In this document: one piece after another, positions 9,207 to 17,448 of the stretch
How positions within the stretch are numbered: position 1 is the stretch's first letter
Layout of the letters: the number at the start of each line of letters is the position of its first letter
DNA from: Nitrososphaeraceae archaeon
GTDB taxonomy: Archaea; Thermoproteota; Nitrososphaeria; Nitrososphaerales; Nitrosopumilaceae
Direction of reading: 5' to 3'
NCBI GenBank assembly: GCA_025930495.1
Contig: JAICOU010000007.1
Coordinates: forward strand, 1-39,211
Length of the DNA: 39,211 nt
Notes under the pieces: model-generated
Told to the model about the DNA's origin: nothing
What the model saw: the letters and a program-made list of their open reading frames with translations, nothing else
The model's database searches: none
Translations under genes and position numbers: made by a program

Positions 9207-9404
9207 ATGGGATTTTTTAAAAAATTTGCTTGTGATGTTTGTAGCAGTAAGTTTTCACAACAAGAAGAACTGATGAATCACAAACAAATTGTACATGGAA
9301 AAGATTTGCAGTATGACTGTAAAGAATGTAAGAAATATTTTTCAAATATGGAAGATATGAGAACACATTTGCAAAGAGAACACAGTTACAAAAAAGACAG
9401 GTAA
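9207..9404 (+). CDS. Two-finger C2H2 zinc-finger protein (65 aa)
   Basis: Two fingers are visible: FACDVCSSKFSQQEELMNHK followed by QIVH, and YDCKECKKYFSNMEDMRTHL followed by QREH. Both have C-x2-C-x12-H-x4-H spacing and the hydrophobic Phe/Tyr and Leu/Met of classic fingers. Tandem fingers often bind DNA or RNA, and a basic tail (SYKKDR) follows. It begins 2 bp after the stop of the triple zinc-module protein, implying translational coupling, and ends back-to-back with the convergent rpoP gene with no spacer. The target is unknown. Confidence 0.82.
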   Translation: MGFFKKFACDVCSSKFSQQEELMNHKQIVHGKDLQYDCKECKKYFSNMEDMRTHLQREHSYKKDR

Positions 9405-9596
9405 CTAGATTGCTTTGACTGTTTTAACTACAGGAGGTCGTGTCTTTGTAAATACTCTAAATCCACAAATACATTTGATTTCAGGTAGTCTAGATAATTC
9501 AGTGTTTGAAACATTGGTTCCGCATCTTAAACAAGAGTAAATTACATCAAATGTTTCAGTAGTTTCTTGAACACTTTCGAGGTTTTCTTCAGCCAT
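9405..9596 (-). CDS. rpoP: DNA-directed RNA polymerase subunit Rpo12 (RpoP)
   Basis: Small zinc-ribbon subunit of archaeal RNA polymerase, counterpart of eukaryotic Rpb12. Recognised from YSCLRCG (C22, C25), a second Cys pair in IKCICGFRVF (C42, C44) and the conserved tail KTRPPVVKTVKAI. An acidic N-terminal extension of about 18 residues precedes the ribbon. The second zinc knuckle is C-x-C, one residue shorter than the CPYCG (C-x2-C) seen in crenarchaeal Rpo12; the DNA confirms it. The ATG at 9594-9596 is preferred over an upstream in-frame start that adds MMIN. It lies 38 bp downstream of rpsJ in the same direction. Confidence 0.9.
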   Translation of the reverse strand: MAEENLESVQETTETFDVIYSCLRCGTNVSNTELSRLPEIKCICGFRVFTKTRPPVVKTVKAI

Positions 9597-9634
9597 ATTT
9601 ATCATCAAAATTTCTATAATTTAAGGATACCAGA

Positions 9635-9943
9635 TTATGTTAGGGATAATTCAATGTAAACATCATCAGGGATCTTTAGTCTCATTAATTGTCTGATTGC
9701 TTTGTCGTCGGCACTAATGTTAATAATTCTTCGATGCATCTTCATTTCCCATTTTTCATATGTTTCAGTTCCGTTACCGCATGGAGATTTTCTTGTTGCA
9801 ACATGTAGTTTCTTAACAGGTAATGGAGTTGGTCCTTTTACTTTAACACCAGTTTTTTTACCAATGCCCATAATCTCACCACATACACCATCAAGTTTAG
9901 GAAGACTGGTGCTAGTTAGTTTGACACGAGCGGTTTGAGTCAT
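9635..9943 (-). CDS. rpsJ: 30S ribosomal protein S10 (uS10)
   Basis: Protein of 102 aa, typical archaeal S10 length. Recognised by RVKLTSTSLPKLDGVCGEI, the loop GVKVKGPTPLPVKKLHVATR that reaches into the 30S head, and MKMHRRIINISADDKAIRQL near the C-terminus. The archaeal/eukaryal form of the loop is clear. It starts 11 bp after the EF-1A stop on the same strand, the tuf-rpsJ order common in archaea, and is followed by rpoP, so the three make a transcription/translation operon. Confidence 0.97.
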   Translation of the reverse strand: MTQTARVKLTSTSLPKLDGVCGEIMGIGKKTGVKVKGPTPLPVKKLHVATRKSPCGNGTETYEKWEMKMHRRIINISADDKAIRQLMRLKIPDDVYIELSLT

Positions 9944-9954
9944 GCCAACTCAAC

Positions 9955-11253
9955 CTATGGTTTGAACTCTTCAGTAATTTCCTTAATGATTCCTGCTGCA
10001 ATAGTTGCGCCCATATCTCGAAGTGCAAATCTACCCATTTCAGGAAATTCTTGGAAAGTTTCTACACAAGTTGGTCTTACAGGTCTGATTTTGACAATTG
10101 CTGCATCACCGACTTTGAGGAACTTTGGATTCTCTTCTTCAACTGCGCCGGTAGCTGGATTGATCTTTTGGAGGAATTCAGTTACAGTTGCTGCAACTTG
10201 TGCAGTGTGACAGTGCATAACTGGAGTATAACCAGGTGCAATAGCTGTTGGATGATGAATAATTATGATTTGTGCTTTGAATTCTTTTGCAACCTTTGGC
10301 GGTGCATCTGGAGTTCCAAGTACATCTCCTCTTTTGATATCTTTCTTTTCAATACCTCTAAGGTTGAATCCAATGTTATCACCTGCTTCTGCAGTTGGCA
10401 TTTCTGTGTGGTGAGTTTCAATTGATTTGATTTCACCTAGAGCACCAGAAGGCATTACAATGATTTTTTGTCCTGCTTTCATGACTCCGGTTTCAACTCT
10501 ACCTACAGGTACAGTACCTACACCAGTAATGGTGTATACATCTTGAATTGGAACACGTAATGGTTTACCAATTGGTTTTTCAGGGATTGTAAAGTCATCA
10601 AATGCTTGGAGTAGTGTCTTTCCAGTATACCATGCCATGGCATCTGATTTTTTAACCAAGTTATCACCTTTCCATCCAGAAATTGGAATGAATGGTACAT
10701 TTTCTAGTTTGTAACCTACAGATCTTACTAGTTTTTCACCTTTTTCTTTTGCTGCTTTGAATGCTGCCTCTTTATAGTCAACTGCATCCATTTTGTTAAT
10801 TGCAACAATAAGTTGACCAACACCTAGTGTTTTTAGTAAAAATGCATGTTCTCTTGCTTGACCGCCTGCAGCAGTTGCAGTGTCAGTTTCACCTTCTTTT
10901 GCTGAAAGCACCAAAATAGCTGCGTCTGCTTCAGATGCACCAGTAATCATGTTTTTGATAAAGTCTCTGTGACCAGGGGCATCAATTAATGTAAAGAAGT
11001 ATTTTGGGGTTTCAAACTTTTGGAAAGCAAGATCAATTGTAATACCTCGTTCTCTTTCATCTTTAATATTATCCATAACCCACGCGTACTTGAAAGTATC
11101 ACCTTTTCCGGTCTTTTCGGATTCGGCTCCATGTGCTGCAATAGTTCTCTCATCTACAACACCAAGATCCATTAAGAAATGACCCATAGTTGTTGATTTT
11201 CCATTATCAATATGACCTGTAACAATCATGTTTAGGTGGGGTTTAACTGCCAT
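9955..11253 (-). CDS. tuf: Translation elongation factor 1A (aEF-1A)
   Basis: GTPase that delivers aminoacyl-tRNA to the ribosome A site, 432 aa. G motifs are all present: G1 GHIDNGKST, G2 with RGITID, G3 DAPGHRD, G4 NKMD, and G5 ISGWKGDN. Domains 2 and 3 follow (GVGTVPVGRVETGVMKAGQK; YTPVMHCHTAQVAATVTEF). It ends EITEEFKP. Start: ATG at 11251-11253 (MAVKPHLNMIVTGHID) is the family start; the open frame continues upstream for 35 residues without homology. A perfect hairpin lies one base before this ATG. It leads the tuf-rpsJ-rpoP operon and is divergent from the FBP aldolase/phosphatase gene. Confidence 0.98.
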   Translation of the reverse strand: MAVKPHLNMIVTGHIDNGKSTTMGHFLMDLGVVDERTIAAHGAESEKTGKGDTFKYAWVMDNIKDERERGITIDLAFQKFETPKYFFTLIDAPGHRDFIKNMITGASEADAAILVLSAKEGETDTATAAGGQAREHAFLLKTLGVGQLIVAINKMDAVDYKEAAFKAAKEKGEKLVRSVGYKLENVPFIPISGWKGDNLVKKSDAMAWYTGKTLLQAFDDFTIPEKPIGKPLRVPIQDVYTITGVGTVPVGRVETGVMKAGQKIIVMPSGALGEIKSIETHHTEMPTAEAGDNIGFNLRGIEKKDIKRGDVLGTPDAPPKVAKEFKAQIIIIHHPTAIAPGYTPVMHCHTAQVAATVTEFLQKINPATGAVEEENPKFLKVGDAAIVKIRPVRPTCVETFQEFPEMGRFALRDMGATIAAGIIKEITEEFKP

Positions 11254-11254
11254 A

Positions 11255-11270
11255 TCGAATCGGTATTCGA
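11255..11270 (-). promoter_or_regulatory. Perfect inverted repeat abutting the EF-1A start codon
   Basis: The minus strand reads TCGAAT-ACCG-ATTCGA-T-ATG, a 6-bp stem with a 4-nt loop ending one base before the start codon. In RNA it would fold next to the initiation site; in DNA it could be a protein-binding palindrome. No Shine-Dalgarno motif is seen in this place. Confidence 0.45.
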
Positions 11271-11384
11271 GGGGATTTATTACTGTTATGAATTTTTGAA
11301 AAAAATCTATAATTTTTTCAAGAATTTTTAGATCAAAAAAATTTGAAAAATTACACATAAATCAAAGGGAAAAACAGAGAAGTC

Positions 11385-12521
11385 ATGAAAATTACAGTCT
11401 CAGTAATTAAAGCAGATGTAGGTGGAATCGGTGGACATACTAGACCTAGTGATGCACTGATAGAAGCAGTTAGAAAAACTGTCAAGAGTTCTGGCAATTT
11501 ATTGATTGATCATTATATAGGATATTGTGGGGATGATGTTCACATTGTCATGTCACATACACATGGAATGGACAATGATAAAATTCACAAATTAGCGTGG
11601 GATGCATTTATGGCAGGAACACAAGTTGCAAAACAAGAAGGACTTTACGGAGCAGGTCAAGATCTTCTAAAAGATTCTTTTTCAGGAAATGTGAAAGGAA
11701 TGGGACCCGGTGTTGCAGAGATGGAATTTGAAGAAAGACCAAATGAGGCATTTACAGTTTTTGCAGCAGACAAAACAGAACCAGGTGCATTTAACTATCC
11801 AATTTACAGAATGTTTGTAGATAGTTTAAGCAATACAGGACTGATTGTAAACAAATCACTTGCAAGTGGTGTGATAATTAATGTCATGGATGTAGAAGAA
11901 GGAAAAATTGCAAAACTTTCATTGTGGGAAGACAAGCCAACAATTGAAGCAGCTTTAATGTATCCAGGAAGATATGTAGTTGCAACAGTTACAACAAAAC
12001 AAGGAGAACCAATTCTTGCAGCATCAACAGATAGGCTGCATAACATTGCAGGAACATATGTCGGAAAAGATGATCCAATATGCCTAATCAGAACACAAAA
12101 GAATTTTCCAGCAACAGAAGAAGTAGGCAGTGTGTTTAACAATCCACACTATGTTGCAGGAAACACACGAGGAAGTCACAACATGCCACTAATGCCAGTA
12201 AAGCTAAACTCTGCAGCATCGATCAACTTTTGCATCCCAATTGTAGAGGCACTTGTATTTAGCATGCATGATGGAAAACTTACAGGCCCATTTGATGGAT
12301 TTTCAACTCCAGATTGGGATTACATACGAGAGATCGCAACAAAAAAAGCACTTGCAATGAGAAGTCAGGGATTCATTCACCCAGCTACACTTGTTCCATC
12401 AGAATTAGAATATGCTGAAGGATACAGAGCCAGAATAGAAGTACTAGAAGCCAAGATGAAACCAATAGAGGAATCTGCTGCAAAGCCACAAAAGAAAGAA
12501 AATTATGAAGATCCAGATTAA
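11385..12521 (+). CDS. fbp: Fructose-1,6-bisphosphate aldolase/phosphatase (bifunctional, archaeal)
   Basis: Gluconeogenic enzyme that condenses triose phosphates to FBP and removes the 1-phosphate in the same active site. At 378 aa it matches the archaeal type V FBPase length. Visible features are the N-terminal MKITVSVIKADVGGIGGH with metal-ligand D11 and H18, D50/D51 in GYCGDDVHIV, and Y225/K228 in GTYVGKDDP, corresponding to the Schiff-base Lys and its Tyr partner in studied FBPA/ase enzymes. It produces hexose phosphates from the carbon-fixation cycle through acetyl-CoA and pyruvate. It is transcribed divergently from EF-1A with 131 bp between the two ATGs. The C-terminal 20 residues are charged and poorly conserved. 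Confidence 0.97.
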   Translation: MKITVSVIKADVGGIGGHTRPSDALIEAVRKTVKSSGNLLIDHYIGYCGDDVHIVMSHTHGMDNDKIHKLAWDAFMAGTQVAKQEGLYGAGQDLLKDSFSGNVKGMGPGVAEMEFEERPNEAFTVFAADKTEPGAFNYPIYRMFVDSLSNTGLIVNKSLASGVIINVMDVEEGKIAKLSLWEDKPTIEAALMYPGRYVVATVTTKQGEPILAASTDRLHNIAGTYVGKDDPICLIRTQKNFPATEEVGSVFNNPHYVAGNTRGSHNMPLMPVKLNSAASINFCIPIVEALVFSMHDGKLTGPFDGFSTPDWDYIREIATKKALAMRSQGFIHPATLVPSELEYAEGYRARIEVLEAKMKPIEESAAKPQKKENYEDPD

Positions 12522-12579
12522 AAACACAGAACAAAATTGAGAAATAGTTAAAAGAAATTACAACATACCAAAATCACCC

Positions 12580-12990
12580 TTGCAGCGAATCTTGAAGGTT
12601 TTTGATTGGAAAACATACATCTTTACAGCTGTTGCAGTAATTTCATTTTCAAATTTTATGGCAGTATTGTTTGGGCAAACCATACCAGCAACATTTATGA
12701 CATTTTTTAGATATGCTGGTGAGACAATAATTTTAGGGGCAGTCTTTTTGTTTGCATTGTTATGGCTGTTAAAGGCAAGACCACATAATCGTCCAAAGAG
12801 CTATTCAGTGATAATCTTTGATGTTTATGGAAGAGAAAGCGAGATAAGCGACATTCGCACTGAATTTAAGACTCATGATGTAGCTTGGAGTTTTATGAAA
12901 CAGTACAAAAAATCATACCCATTGTACAATTTTGCCATGGTGTCAAAACTTTCAAAATCAGACAAGCCAACAATTTTCAGATACATTTGA
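12580..12990 (+). CDS. Hypothetical membrane protein
   Basis: Protein of 136 aa with two probable membrane helices (about 14-33 and 46-65), followed by a cytoplasmic domain of about 70 residues beginning after KARPHNRPKSYSV. That part looks alpha/beta (YSVIIFDVYGRESE; DVAWSFMKQYKKSYPLYNFA). I do not recognise the family. The TTG start at 12580 is supported by a TATA-like AGTTAAAAG about 27 bp upstream, fitting a leaderless transcript. It follows the FBP aldolase/phosphatase gene by 58 bp. Confidence 0.6.
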   Translation: MQRILKVFDWKTYIFTAVAVISFSNFMAVLFGQTIPATFMTFFRYAGETIILGAVFLFALLWLLKARPHNRPKSYSVIIFDVYGRESEISDIRTEFKTHDVAWSFMKQYKKSYPLYNFAMVSKLSKSDKPTIFRYI

Positions 12991-13087
12991 AATATAATCA
13001 AAGATTTTAGGAATGTAATATACGATAAATTCTGAAAACAGGTTGTAAACGATTAGTCTATTTCACAGTGATTTGAAAAGAAACCAC

Positions 13088-13411
13088 ATGAAGATGACTT
13101 TGGGTAAGATGATTAGTCTGTCTATAGGTATTATTTTTTCAATATTAATGACAGTATCCTTTGTCGTGTATCCAGATATAGGTGAAAAGATACTGTATGG
13201 CAAACATCCACCAGTAAAGAATTTAGAACATAATGAGACAACAATACCGATAGATGCAGAAAACAAGGAGACAACAATACCAAAAGAATCCTTTGGATAC
13301 AGCGAAATAATGACATCTGGAAATGACAAATGCATTGAATATGCAAGTGATAAATCCGATGGCGATTTGAACAAGTTTGTAGATGAATTCAATTATTGCA
13401 ATTCACAGTAA
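13088..13411 (+). CDS. Hypothetical secreted or membrane-anchored protein
   Basis: Protein of 107 aa from ATG at 13088 (MKMTLGKMISLSIGII), with a single hydrophobic N-terminal segment (about 8-28) acting as signal peptide or anchor. The outer part holds a short near-repeat (ETTIPIDAENK / ETTIPKESFG) and two Cys (DKCIEYAS, FNYCNSQ) that could form a disulfide. Extracellular location is likely. An in-frame TTG at 13073 would add five residues. No family recognised; the Thr/Pro/Asp-rich linker resembles those of other anchored thaumarchaeal proteins. Confidence 0.55.
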   Translation: MKMTLGKMISLSIGIIFSILMTVSFVVYPDIGEKILYGKHPPVKNLEHNETTIPIDAENKETTIPKESFGYSEIMTSGNDKCIEYASDKSDGDLNKFVDEFNYCNSQ

Positions 13412-13473
13412 GAATGGTATTTTGGAATAATCAAGATTCAGACTTTTATTCAGGATAATACAATAGAACTAGA

Positions 13474-15246
13474 GTGGAGTTTTCTATTCTAGCTGATGCA
13501 TTTAGTAAAATGGAATCTACTACAAAGAGACTAGAGCTAACGCAGTATCTTGTAGAATTATTTGAAAAGACCCCACAAGACGTGATTTCAAGAATTGTTT
13601 ATCTCTTACAAGGAAAATTAAGACCAGATTTTGAGGGAATTGAATTAGGAGTTGCAGAAAAACTAGCAATAAGAGCAATAGCAAAATCAGCAGGGTCTGA
13701 CAATGCTGAAAAGAAAATTGAAGATGAATACAGAAAAAGCGGGGACTTGGGACATGCAGCATCCAAAATTTTAGAGCAAAAGGAACAGACCACGTTTATG
13801 GTTCAAGATATTACAGTTGAGCGAGTCTATGAGAACTTGTTTACAATTGCAAAACTAGAAGGCTCAAAGACTCAGGACAGAAAGATGAAATACATTTCAG
13901 GATTACTCAACGATGCAAGTCCAGTTGAAGCTAAATTCATCCTAAAGATTTTACTTGGAACATTACGATTAGGCATTGCAGAAAATACAGTAATGGATGC
14001 ACTTGCCATTGCGTTTACAAACAATAAAGAAAACAGAAAAGTTTTGGAGCATGCATACAACGTATCAAGTGATCTAGGAAAGGTTGCAAATACCATTGCA
14101 AGCAAAGGACTGAAAGGGGTAGAGGAATTTGAAATCAATTTGTTCAATCCTATACGACCAATGCTGGCAGACAGAGTAAAAAGTGAAGAAGAGGCAATTG
14201 AAAAACTAGGAAACAACTTTGCTGCAGAGTACAAATTGGATGGAGAAAGAGTTCAGTTACACATTGAAGGAGAGAAAGTAGTATTATTTTCAAGAAGCTT
14301 GGAAAACATCACAAGCTATTATCCAGATATTGTAGAAAAAATCCCTAAAGCAATTGTAGCACAAAAAGTGATTTTAGAAGCAGAGGCAGTTGCAATCAAT
14401 GAAAACACTGGAGAGTTTTTACCATTTCAAGAACTGATGCATCGAAGAAGAAAATACCAGGTAGAAAAAGCAGTGGCACAGTATCCAATCACTGTAAATT
14501 TTTTTGATGTACTGTATCATGATGGAAAAAGCTGTTTGGAATTAGGATACAAAGAAAGAAGAAGTATTTTGGAAAAAATTGTAAAAGAAGATGACTATGC
14601 AAAGCACATACCTATGACTATCATAAACAATCAAGACGATATTGAAGAATTTTTGGAAAATAGCATCAATTCTGGATGTGAAGGAGTAATGCTAAAGATG
14701 TTAGACAAACCATATCAAGCTGGCTCCAGAGGAAGTTATTGGCTGAAACTAAAACGAGAATACCGAAATGAACTTGGAGACAGTTTGGACCTTGTAGTAA
14801 TCGGTGCATTTTTTGGAAAGGGTAGACGAACTGGAAAATATGGAACACTACTTTTAGCTTCGTATGATTATGATACGGACATATTTACAAGCATATGCAA
14901 AGTCGGAACAGGATTTACGGATGAAGACTTGGATCAGCTTTATCAAATTCTATCAGATAAAGTAACAATAAAGAAAAATCCAAGAATAGATAGCGAGATG
15001 GAAGCTGATGTATGGTTTGAGCCAGAACTAGTAATTGAAGTGGTGGCATCTGAAATAACTCTTAGTCCAATTCACAAGGCAGCAAGAAATGAAATTAGAA
15101 AAGACACTGGACTGGCATTGAGATTTCCAAAGTTTACTGGAAAAATAAGACTGGAAAAAGATGCAGAGGACGCATCAACTAATGAGGAGATAATGACACT
15201 ATTCAAAGGGCAGAAAAAAGTAGCTCATGACAAAAATTTAATGTAA
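13474..15246 (+). CDS. lig: ATP-dependent DNA ligase
   Basis: Replicative/repair ligase of the archaeal/eukaryal ligase I type, 590 aa. Residues about 1-200 form the all-helical DNA-binding domain. The adenylation motif I AEYKLDGERVQLH carries the AMP-accepting K254; motif III is in VNFFDVLYHDG, motif IV in SGCEGVMLKML, and motif V in SYWLKLKREY. The C-terminal OB domain contains DVWFEPELVIEVVASEITLS. The GTG at 13474 (MEFSILADAFSKME) is the family-consistent start, with TATA-like ACTTTTATTC about 27 bp upstream, so the mRNA is probably leaderless. Length and all motifs appear intact. Confidence 0.97.
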   Translation: MEFSILADAFSKMESTTKRLELTQYLVELFEKTPQDVISRIVYLLQGKLRPDFEGIELGVAEKLAIRAIAKSAGSDNAEKKIEDEYRKSGDLGHAASKILEQKEQTTFMVQDITVERVYENLFTIAKLEGSKTQDRKMKYISGLLNDASPVEAKFILKILLGTLRLGIAENTVMDALAIAFTNNKENRKVLEHAYNVSSDLGKVANTIASKGLKGVEEFEINLFNPIRPMLADRVKSEEEAIEKLGNNFAAEYKLDGERVQLHIEGEKVVLFSRSLENITSYYPDIVEKIPKAIVAQKVILEAEAVAINENTGEFLPFQELMHRRRKYQVEKAVAQYPITVNFFDVLYHDGKSCLELGYKERRSILEKIVKEDDYAKHIPMTIINNQDDIEEFLENSINSGCEGVMLKMLDKPYQAGSRGSYWLKLKREYRNELGDSLDLVVIGAFFGKGRRTGKYGTLLLASYDYDTDIFTSICKVGTGFTDEDLDQLYQILSDKVTIKKNPRIDSEMEADVWFEPELVIEVVASEITLSPIHKAARNEIRKDTGLALRFPKFTGKIRLEKDAEDASTNEEIMTLFKGQKKVAHDKNLM

Positions 15247-15314
15247 TTTATGCGCAAAAATTACAATCAACCATAGAGGATTTAAATTACCTGAGCATAT
15301 TTTGAAATCTAGAA

Positions 15315-15968
15315 ATGTATAGCGGAGAGCTTGAAGTTCAAGCAAAAAGAAAGGCTATAGCAGTTTTACAAGACGAAATCAACAGAATTTTAAATGCAGC
15401 CAGAGAACTTGCAACACTACCAGACCTGATGATGAAAAAAGACAAAACAGGTATCAAAAATTCACTTGAGCAAATATCAACTATTGAAGAAGAAGTGGAA
15501 AACCTTAGAAGAAAAATCACTAGAGAGGTAGCTGATGTAGGAGGTTTGATCATGAACAGAGAGAACCTTCTCAATACAGCATACACAATGGATGAGATTG
15601 CAGGTTATATCACAGGAATAGCATTCAAGCTTTCTAACATCAAGATAACTACACTGAAAAGTGCAAAGCTGGATGAAGATATCACAAAGTTGATAGAGTT
15701 GGTAGTAGACGAAGTTTACAAGCTAAATGAGATCATACGTAGTCTAAACACCAATACTGCTAATGCAATTGAACTAGCACAAGAAACACAAAAGATAGAA
15801 CGTGAGATAGACGTCAAATATAGACAGGCAACAATCAAACTTTTATCAGAAGTTACAAACACCAAAGAATTACTGCTGATAAAAGACGTAATTGAGGGAA
15901 TTGAAGAAATGTCAGACAAATGTCAGCGTGTCTCAGATTCTTTCATACTATTAGCATTGAGTCTATAA
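15315..15968 (+). CDS. PhoU-like (DUF47) protein
   Basis: All-helical protein of 217 aa with two PhoU-like bundles. The pattern of long amphipathic helices matches the DUF47/TIGR00153 family: EEVENLRRKITREVADVGGL, then LLNTAYTMDEIAGYITGIAF, and near the end LLLIKDVIEGIEEMSDKCQR with the E-x2-D-type metal-binding pattern. Such proteins bind metal clusters and usually accompany Pit-type phosphate transporters or act as regulators of phosphate uptake; no transporter gene is adjacent here. A TATA-like ATTTAAATTA about 30 bp before the ATG supports the start. It follows the ligase gene by 68 bp and has its own promoter. Confidence 0.85.
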   Translation: MYSGELEVQAKRKAIAVLQDEINRILNAARELATLPDLMMKKDKTGIKNSLEQISTIEEEVENLRRKITREVADVGGLIMNRENLLNTAYTMDEIAGYITGIAFKLSNIKITTLKSAKLDEDITKLIELVVDEVYKLNEIIRSLNTNTANAIELAQETQKIEREIDVKYRQATIKLLSEVTNTKELLLIKDVIEGIEEMSDKCQRVSDSFILLALSL

Positions 15969-16064
15969 ATCACATCCATTTTTTTACTTTAAAATTTTTA
16001 TCTTAATTTGCAAAAAAAGTTAGCTATAACCAAGATAGTTTGTCTCAGAGAAATCACATTGCTT

Positions 16065-16172
16065 ATGAAAGGCATAACAGAAAAACAAGAAAAGAGAATC
16101 AGACAGAGGATAATTGAGGCTTGCAAAAATGACTCTGGCCATACAATAAAGTTATGCGCAGATTCAGAATAG
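16065..16172 (+). CDS. Possible 35-aa protein
   Basis: A short frame from ATG to TAG between the PhoU-like gene and endA. It encodes a basic, helical N-terminal part (MKGITEKQEKRIRQRIIEAC) and a tail with a second Cys (TIKLCADSE). Nothing identifies a function, and the length is short enough for chance. Confidence 0.3.
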   Translation: MKGITEKQEKRIRQRIIEACKNDSGHTIKLCADSE

Positions 16173-16207
16173 AGAATTCATATACGCAAATGATTTAAAA
16201 AAACTAG

Positions 16208-16744
16208 ATGCGAACAGAACTAATTGAAAATAGAATCATCGTATGGAATATTGAAGATTCACGTAAATTATTTAGTCATGGATATTATGGTAAACCAATT
16301 GGAATTCCAAAACCAAAACCTGAAGAAATCAATGTTCCATTAATTTTAGACCTTATAGAAGGATTGTATCTGCTTGAGAATAAAAAAATCACCATTTACA
16401 AATCAAATCAAAAGATCACAGTTGAAGAGATGACAGAAAAATGTAAAAAAGAATATCATGATTTTGATAAAAAATATCTAGTGTACAAAAACTTTCGAGA
16501 CAAAGGATATGTGATTAATCCTGGAATAAAATTTGGATGCGATTTTGCAGTGTATGAGAAAGGACCGGGTATTGATCATGCGCCATTTTTGATTCAGGTG
16601 TATAACAGAAATGACTCAATCACATCAACTGGAATTGTTTTGGCAGGAAGACTTGCAACTACAGTAAGAAAACAATTCATCTTGGCAATACCAAGAGGAA
16701 AAGACAAAGTAGATTTTCTTGCACTAGACTGGTGGAAAGCCTAG
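16208..16744 (+). CDS. endA: tRNA-splicing endonuclease EndA
   Basis: Cuts introns from pre-tRNA and pre-rRNA at bulge-helix-bulge motifs. At 178 aa it has the length of a homomeric or small-subunit archaeal EndA. The C-terminal nuclease domain shows the catalytic trio: Y116 in CDFAVYEKGPG, H124 in IDHAPFLIQ, and K155 in TTVRKQFILA. The N-terminal domain contains LFSHGYYGKPIG, typical of these proteins. The ATG at 16208 has a TATA-like TTCATATAC about 27 bp upstream. It ends with a 4-bp overlap with the convergent gene at 16741. Confidence 0.96.
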   Translation: MRTELIENRIIVWNIEDSRKLFSHGYYGKPIGIPKPKPEEINVPLILDLIEGLYLLENKKITIYKSNQKITVEEMTEKCKKEYHDFDKKYLVYKNFRDKGYVINPGIKFGCDFAVYEKGPGIDHAPFLIQVYNRNDSITSTGIVLAGRLATTVRKQFILAIPRGKDKVDFLALDWWKA

Positions 16745-17118
16745 ACGTTTTTTATGTGTCCAGCTATTCTATCATAAATCTCAAAGAGTTCTTTTGTAAT
16801 TCCAAATTCTAGATGATTCTTCCATTTGTTTCTAATTCTAATGGCACCATCAGTTGGCTCTATGAAAATTGTAGCGTCAGAGATTGATTGTTTTGCAATC
16901 ATCTCATTTAGTGTGTTGTCCTCATTGAGTTTTTGGGCAAGACTACCGCCTCCGTTCCACTCTACTTTAAGAATTGTTTTTGAGGAAAAATATCCCTTTG
17001 TTGTAAGTTTAGTGGTAGCAACATAGTTTACTCCATGATCAGTTTGTTTTCTAACAATAAAGTGTGCCTGATATCTATCAAGTGCGCCCCATGGCATTGG
17101 ATTTGGATCTTGCATCAT
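16741..17118 (-). CDS. Conserved-looking hypothetical protein
   Basis: Protein of 125 aa, mixed alpha/beta, soluble, with no Cys. It starts MMQDPNPMPWGALDRYQAHF and contains a hydrophobic-strand-rich middle (HFIVRKQTDHGVNYVATTKL; ILKVEWNGGGSLAQKL) and a C-terminal helix (KELFEIYDRIAGHIKNV). I do not recognise a family. Its ATG overlaps the stop codon of the upstream gene by one base (TAATG), so translation is probably coupled. Its 3' end overlaps convergent endA by 4 bp. Confidence 0.65.
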   Translation of the reverse strand: MMQDPNPMPWGALDRYQAHFIVRKQTDHGVNYVATTKLTTKGYFSSKTILKVEWNGGGSLAQKLNEDNTLNEMIAKQSISDATIFIEPTDGAIRIRNKWKNHLEFGITKELFEIYDRIAGHIKNV

Positions 17119-17354
17119 TATCCCTTTTGAATAATTTGAATTATGTCAATATTAGAATTCTTAATATCAAGACAACCTTTGTTTGTCATCATTCTAGGAG
17201 TATGAGAAAAATATCTACTGTAATAATCGCCTTTTTCAACGTCATCAGTTCCAATTTGTTTTGATTCAGAATCAACTCCGATCTTTTTTAGCATATCAGA
17301 AAATTTCTCAGGCCAAGATTGTAAGACAAATGTATCTGATTCTGAATCATGCAT
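17118..17354 (-). CDS. Small hypothetical protein (78 aa)
   Basis: Acidic protein beginning MHDSESDTFVLQSWPEKFSD, soluble, with one Cys. No known domain is visible. The ATG at 17352-17354 is chosen; an in-frame TTG at 17361-17363 would add three residues. Its TAA overlaps by one base the ATG of the following gene, so the two proteins are likely made in step and may work together. Confidence 0.6.
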   Translation of the reverse strand: MHDSESDTFVLQSWPEKFSDMLKKIGVDSESKQIGTDDVEKGDYYSRYFSHTPRMMTNKGCLDIKNSNIDIIQIIQKG

Positions 17355-17448
17355 GAAAGACAAAAAACCATACCCACAAATAAAGATATCAAGAAATTAT
17401 TTGCTCACATAGATCAATCCAATTAAATAATACAAAAGTTTCGTAAGT

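Noticed and set aside
11254-11358. 35-residue N-terminal extension of EF-1A
   Set aside because: The added residues (Phe/Ile/Lys-rich) match nothing in the family; the universal start MAVKPHLN at 11253 is complete.
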